Assembly (NCBI RefSeq): GCF_007990775.1
Contig: NZ_BJXB01000042.1
Location: forward strand, 1 to 31,329
From: Deinococcus cellulosilyticus NBRC 106333 = KACC 11606
GTDB taxonomy: Bacteria; Deinococcota; Deinococci; Deinococcales; Deinococcaceae
Direction of reading: 5' to 3'
Length of the DNA: 31,329 bases
This document shows positions 28,293 through 31,329 of this stretch, one piece after another. How positions within the stretch are numbered: position 1 is the first letter of the stretch; each line of letters begins with the position of its first letter. A model generated the notes under the pieces. That model had not been told where the DNA came from, made no database searches, and was given only the letters and a program-made list of their open reading frames with translations. The translations under genes were made by a program, and so were the position numbers.

Positions 28293-31238
28293 GTGAACAC
28301 CATGTATCACCTCCGGCTGCTTGGCGATACCCTGCTGCAAAAAGAAGGACAGACCGTGCATCTGGGAACCCGCAAAGCCCTGGCCATTCTGGTGTATCTG
28401 GTCTTTCAACCCGAGCGCATCAACCGCCTGGAACTGGCCACCTTGCTGTGGCCCGAACAATCCGAAGACCGGGCCCGGGGAAGCCTGCGCCAGGAACTGT
28501 CCCGCCTCGCCCAGACTCTGGGAGACGTGCTGAACCTTGAAGGGCAGTGGGTGTCCCTGCAGCGCAGTGCCTTCAGCGTGGACGTGTGGACTTTTCAGGA
28601 AGCCATGCGCGATCAGGACTGGGAAAAAGCCCGCACGGTTTACAGAGGACGTTTCCTGCAAAGCTTCTTCCTGCGGGACAGCAGCAGCTTCGAGGACTGG
28701 CAGTACACCCTTCAAGAAGAGCTCCACCACCACTACACCGAGGTGTTGCTGGAACACGCCAGAGGGCTCACCCAACAGAACCATACGGAGCTGGCCCTGG
28801 ACATCCTGCAGGAAGCCATCCGGCATGACCCCCTCCAGGAAGACCCTTACCTGCGCAGCATGGAACTGTACCGCCTGAAGGGAGAAGAAGCCAGCATTCA
28901 CCGCACTTATCAGGCACTGGTCAAGATTCTGCAAGAAGAGCTTGGAGAGGAACCCAGCCTGCAAGCACAGCAACTGTACGCCGTTCTGCAACGTCCAGAA
29001 CGCTCGCCGCTGCCACAGAGAAGTGGGCTTTTTCTGGGACGGGACACTGAACTCCGGGAAGTCCTGGCCCTGCTCAGGCGACCAGACTGCAGGCTGCTGA
29101 ACCTGATTGGCACCGGAGGCATCGGCAAAACCCGTCTGGCCCTGGAAACCGCCCACACCCTGCAAAATGAAGGACAGAAAGTCCACTGGGTGCAGGTGAG
29201 CAGCACCTCCCTCTTCTCTGCAGTGGCAGACAGCCTCCTGATCCCTGCCCTGGGCCGTGGAGACCTCAGAGAGGCCATCCGTTACCACCTGAGCCTGCAC
29301 CCCACCCTGATGGTGCTGGACGAAGCCGAACTGCTCGACAGCCCCCATGAAGTTGCATGGTTGCTGGAATACACCCCAGTCCAGTTGCTGCTCACTTCAC
29401 GGGAACGCCTGAAACTGCGCAACGAGTGGATCTACGAACTCGGTGGCCTGATGCTGCCAGAAAGCGGCTGGGATGCTGCCGCCACCCGACTCTTCATGTA
29501 CACCGCCCAGCGCATCCGCCCGCAATTCCTGCCTTCTCTCCAGGAGCGGGAAGACATCACCGAGATCTGCAGGCTGCTTTCTGGTTTCCCTCTGGCCATT
29601 GAAATTGCAGCCACCTGGGTGCGCTTCATGGGGTGTCAGGACATCCTCTCTCACCTGCGAGAAAGCCTGGACTTTCTGGACGTGCCCCTCACCGACCGGC
29701 CAGAACGCCAGCGCAGCCTCAGAAGCATTCTGGACTCCACCCTGGTCACCATCCCCAAAGAAGCCCGGGCGGCTCTGGTTTCCCTGGTTCCCTGCTGGGG
29801 AGGTTTTGACTTCAGGGCTGCCCTGCACATTTCCAAAGCCAGTGCGAGCACCCTGGCCCTGCTTGCAGACCACAGCCTGCTGCAACAACCCAGACTCGGT
29901 GAGTTCCGCATGCTTGAAGTGCTCAGGCAGCACCTGCGTGCAGAAGTGCCGCAGCAAGCTTACGCAGACCATGCCAGTTACTACGCGGCCCTCCTGACCG
30001 AACACGCTGGAAACCTGCGAGGAGGCCGCCAGCAGGAAGCCGTGCAAATGCTGTCTGCACACAAAAGCAACCTGCACACCGCCTGGAAGTGGGCTGTCCA
30101 GAGCCTCAACACAGATCTGCTTGAGGAGATGATGCAGGGCATGTTCCTGCTCCATGAGATCAAAGGATGGTTTCAGGAGGGGGTCTCCCTCTTTGAGGAA
30201 GCTGCAAACGTCACCACTGGCCTCCTCCACAGTGCCATGCTCGCCCGCACAGGCCGTTTTTATTACCGCCTGGGGCGTTTTCAGGAGGCGAGAAAAGCGC
30301 TGGAGCAGAGCCTCAATGAAAAGCACGCCTCCAGGGAAACCACCTTCATCCTGAACAACCTCGGTCTGGTCTCCCTGGCCCTCGGGGACCTTCACGGTGC
30401 CCTGTCCCAGTTCACCCTCAGCAGAGAACACGCCACCCTGCACCAGCAGACCTGGCATGAGGCCAACACCCACTACAACACTGGACTCACCCACCAGGCC
30501 CTGGGAAATTACACCCAGGCTGAACAGGACTACCAGAAAGCCCTGGACCTGTACCAGAACCTGCAGGACACCCGGGGCATGAGCCTGTCTCTGTCCGGTC
30601 TTGGACAGGTCAGCCTTCACCTCGGGCACTACATCAGTGCCCAGAAACGCCTTCAGGCGGCTCTGGAGCAGGCAGAGCAACTCGGAGACCTCTTCGCCAG
30701 AGCAGGGTCCCTCCTCAACCTCGGGCGTGTCCAGCAATTGCAGGGGCAGACCCAGATCGCCCTGCACACCCTGCAGGAAGGCCTCTCCACCTTTCAGCAG
30801 GTGGGAGACCAGTCTGGAGTTGCCCGCACCCTGATTGCCCTCAGCGAACTGCAGGCCCCTCAAGAAGCCACCGAAATGTTGCACAGGGCCCTGCAGACCA
30901 GTCAGGTGAGCCACTACACCTGGGGGGAAACCCTGGCCCACCTGAACCTCGGCAACCGCCACCTGGAACTGCATCAACCCGACGAGGCCAGATACCACCT
31001 GCAATGCTGCCTCAAACTGGCCCACAGGCTAAAAGCTTCCCTGCTGGTCACCCAGGGTCTGTTCAGCAGCCTTCCTTTGCTCACTGTTCCCCTGAAGACC
31101 AGGGTCACGCAGTACTTGCACAGGAACCCTGGCACCGAACAGCGCTACCGGGAAAAACTGGAGATCCCTGCAAGTGTTCCTTCAGAAATCAGCGAAGATC
31201 AGCTGATGCAAGATGTTTTTGCCGCCTTACAGGCATGA
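28293..31238 (+). CDS. AfsR/SARP-like regulator: BTAD, NTPase, TPR
   Basis: A 981-residue regulator of the AfsR/SARP kind. Residues 1-90 form an OmpR-like winged-helix domain (YHLRLLGD, then LGTRKALAILVYLV..RLELATLLWPE) and 95-235 the bacterial transcriptional activation domain (SVDVWTFQEAMRD; YTEVLLEHARGLTQQ). An NTPase domain follows with Walker A GTGGIGKT (273-280) and Walker B LMVLDEAE (339-346). The C-terminal half (about 620-950) is TPR repeats with regularly spaced Gly/Ala/Tyr positions. The GTG at 28293 is chosen because TAAAAT lies 7 bases upstream, with no SD. The NTPase and TPR parts would sense a signal and switch DNA binding. Target genes cannot be read from the window. Confidence 0.9.
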   Translation: MNTMYHLRLLGDTLLQKEGQTVHLGTRKALAILVYLVFQPERINRLELATLLWPEQSEDRARGSLRQELSRLAQTLGDVLNLEGQWVSLQRSAFSVDVWTFQEAMRDQDWEKARTVYRGRFLQSFFLRDSSSFEDWQYTLQEELHHHYTEVLLEHARGLTQQNHTELALDILQEAIRHDPLQEDPYLRSMELYRLKGEEASIHRTYQALVKILQEELGEEPSLQAQQLYAVLQRPERSPLPQRSGLFLGRDTELREVLALLRRPDCRLLNLIGTGGIGKTRLALETAHTLQNEGQKVHWVQVSSTSLFSAVADSLLIPALGRGDLREAIRYHLSLHPTLMVLDEAELLDSPHEVAWLLEYTPVQLLLTSRERLKLRNEWIYELGGLMLPESGWDAAATRLFMYTAQRIRPQFLPSLQEREDITEICRLLSGFPLAIEIAATWVRFMGCQDILSHLRESLDFLDVPLTDRPERQRSLRSILDSTLVTIPKEARAALVSLVPCWGGFDFRAALHISKASASTLALLADHSLLQQPRLGEFRMLEVLRQHLRAEVPQQAYADHASYYAALLTEHAGNLRGGRQQEAVQMLSAHKSNLHTAWKWAVQSLNTDLLEEMMQGMFLLHEIKGWFQEGVSLFEEAANVTTGLLHSAMLARTGRFYYRLGRFQEARKALEQSLNEKHASRETTFILNNLGLVSLALGDLHGALSQFTLSREHATLHQQTWHEANTHYNTGLTHQALGNYTQAEQDYQKALDLYQNLQDTRGMSLSLSGLGQVSLHLGHYISAQKRLQAALEQAEQLGDLFARAGSLLNLGRVQQLQGQTQIALHTLQEGLSTFQQVGDQSGVARTLIALSELQAPQEATEMLHRALQTSQVSHYTWGETLAHLNLGNRHLELHQPDEARYHLQCCLKLAHRLKASLLVTQGLFSSLPLLTVPLKTRVTQYLHRNPGTEQRYREKLEIPASVPSEISEDQLMQDVFAALQA

Positions 31239-31243
31239 AAAAA

Positions 31244-31265
31244 GGACACGGGCGTGCCCGTGTCC
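31244..31265 (-). terminator. Terminator hairpin, minus direction
   Basis: A perfect 10-bp stem GGACACGGGC/GCCCGTGTCC with a 2-base loop. T6 follows on the minus strand, overlapping the regulator stop codon. On the plus strand there is no T-tract, so it mainly serves a minus-strand gene beyond the right edge. Confidence 0.7.
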
Positions 31266-31282
31266 TGCAAAACAAAAGAAGA

Positions 31283-31308
31283 ATCCCCTGGAGCGAACCC
31301 CAGGGGAT
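31283..31308 (-). terminator. Second hairpin of tandem terminator
   Basis: A 9-bp stem ATCCCCTGG/CCAGGGGAT with an 8-base loop, followed on minus by TCTTCTTTTGTTTT. With the hairpin at 31244 it makes a tandem pair for minus-strand transcription. Confidence 0.6.
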
Positions 31309-31329
31309 GTAATCTGTTTGGTTGAACGA

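Noticed and set aside
28257..31025. Two long minus ORFs within the AfsR-like gene
   Set aside because: Antisense shadows of a gene with clear BTAD, Walker and TPR motifs.
1..31329. CRISPR array, insertion sequence or prophage
   Set aside because: No regularly spaced direct repeats of 20-40 bases, no transposase or integrase motifs, and no terminal inverted repeats with target duplications.

Overview
The window looks like an ordinary stretch of chromosome from a bacterium of the Deinococcus-Thermus phylum, most likely a Deinococcus of moderate GC content. This is inferred, not proven. The grounds are the gene content (dGTPase, plant-type tyrosinase, RtcB, SPFH/NfeD, HD-GYP and AfsR-like regulators) and many genes that lack a Shine-Dalgarno (SD) sequence but carry a TANNNT -10 hexamer 5-9 bases before the start codon, the arrangement known for leaderless Deinococcus transcripts. 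I see no transposon, integrase, prophage block, CRISPR array, rRNA or tRNA.

Layout. 0-2.2 kb: small accessory-looking genes (two-helix membrane protein, S24/S26-like protein, two unknowns) and a gene-poor stretch (1202-1741) with a 22-codon candidate ORF and two hairpins. 2.5-3.9 kb: SPFH membrane scaffold plus NfeD partner. 3.9-6.9 kb: an exported tyrosinase and a class I/II aminotransferase. 6.9-10.5 kb: exported HEAT-like protein and GH31 alpha-glucosidase, both minus strand. 10.6-12.3 kb: NTP transferase tail-to-tail with a YegS/BmrU-type lipid kinase. 12.5-14.3 kb: ruvX, an unknown protein and a membrane protein with a winged-helix-like tail. 14.4-16.9 kb: beta-carbonic anhydrase, GNAT acetyltransferase and RtcB RNA ligase. 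17.1-17.6 kb: two tiny single-helix membrane proteins. 17.8-19.6 kb: dGTPase and a small unknown. 19.9-22.7 kb: TM-helix mechanosensitive-type protein, a 45-residue Ser/Ala/Lys-rich protein and a lactonase. 22.8-25.7 kb: a small unknown and a PAS-PAS-GAF-HD-GYP protein. 25.8-27.9 kb: MetF-like reductase divergent from a CutC-family protein, plus an unknown. 28-31.3 kb: a 981-residue BTAD-NTPase-TPR regulator behind an AT-rich control region.

Most genes are monocistronic. The convincing co-transcribed pairs are SPFH/NfeD and possibly rtcB/GNAT and GH31/HEAT-like. Three convergent pairs end within 4 bases of each other or overlap. The most unusual signals are: a promoter-plus-hairpin module present in near-identical form upstream of ruvX and of the 45-residue basic protein; the two unlinked-to-known-function mini membrane proteins; nested palindromes before the large regulator; and two intergenic arrays with 7-base periodicity.
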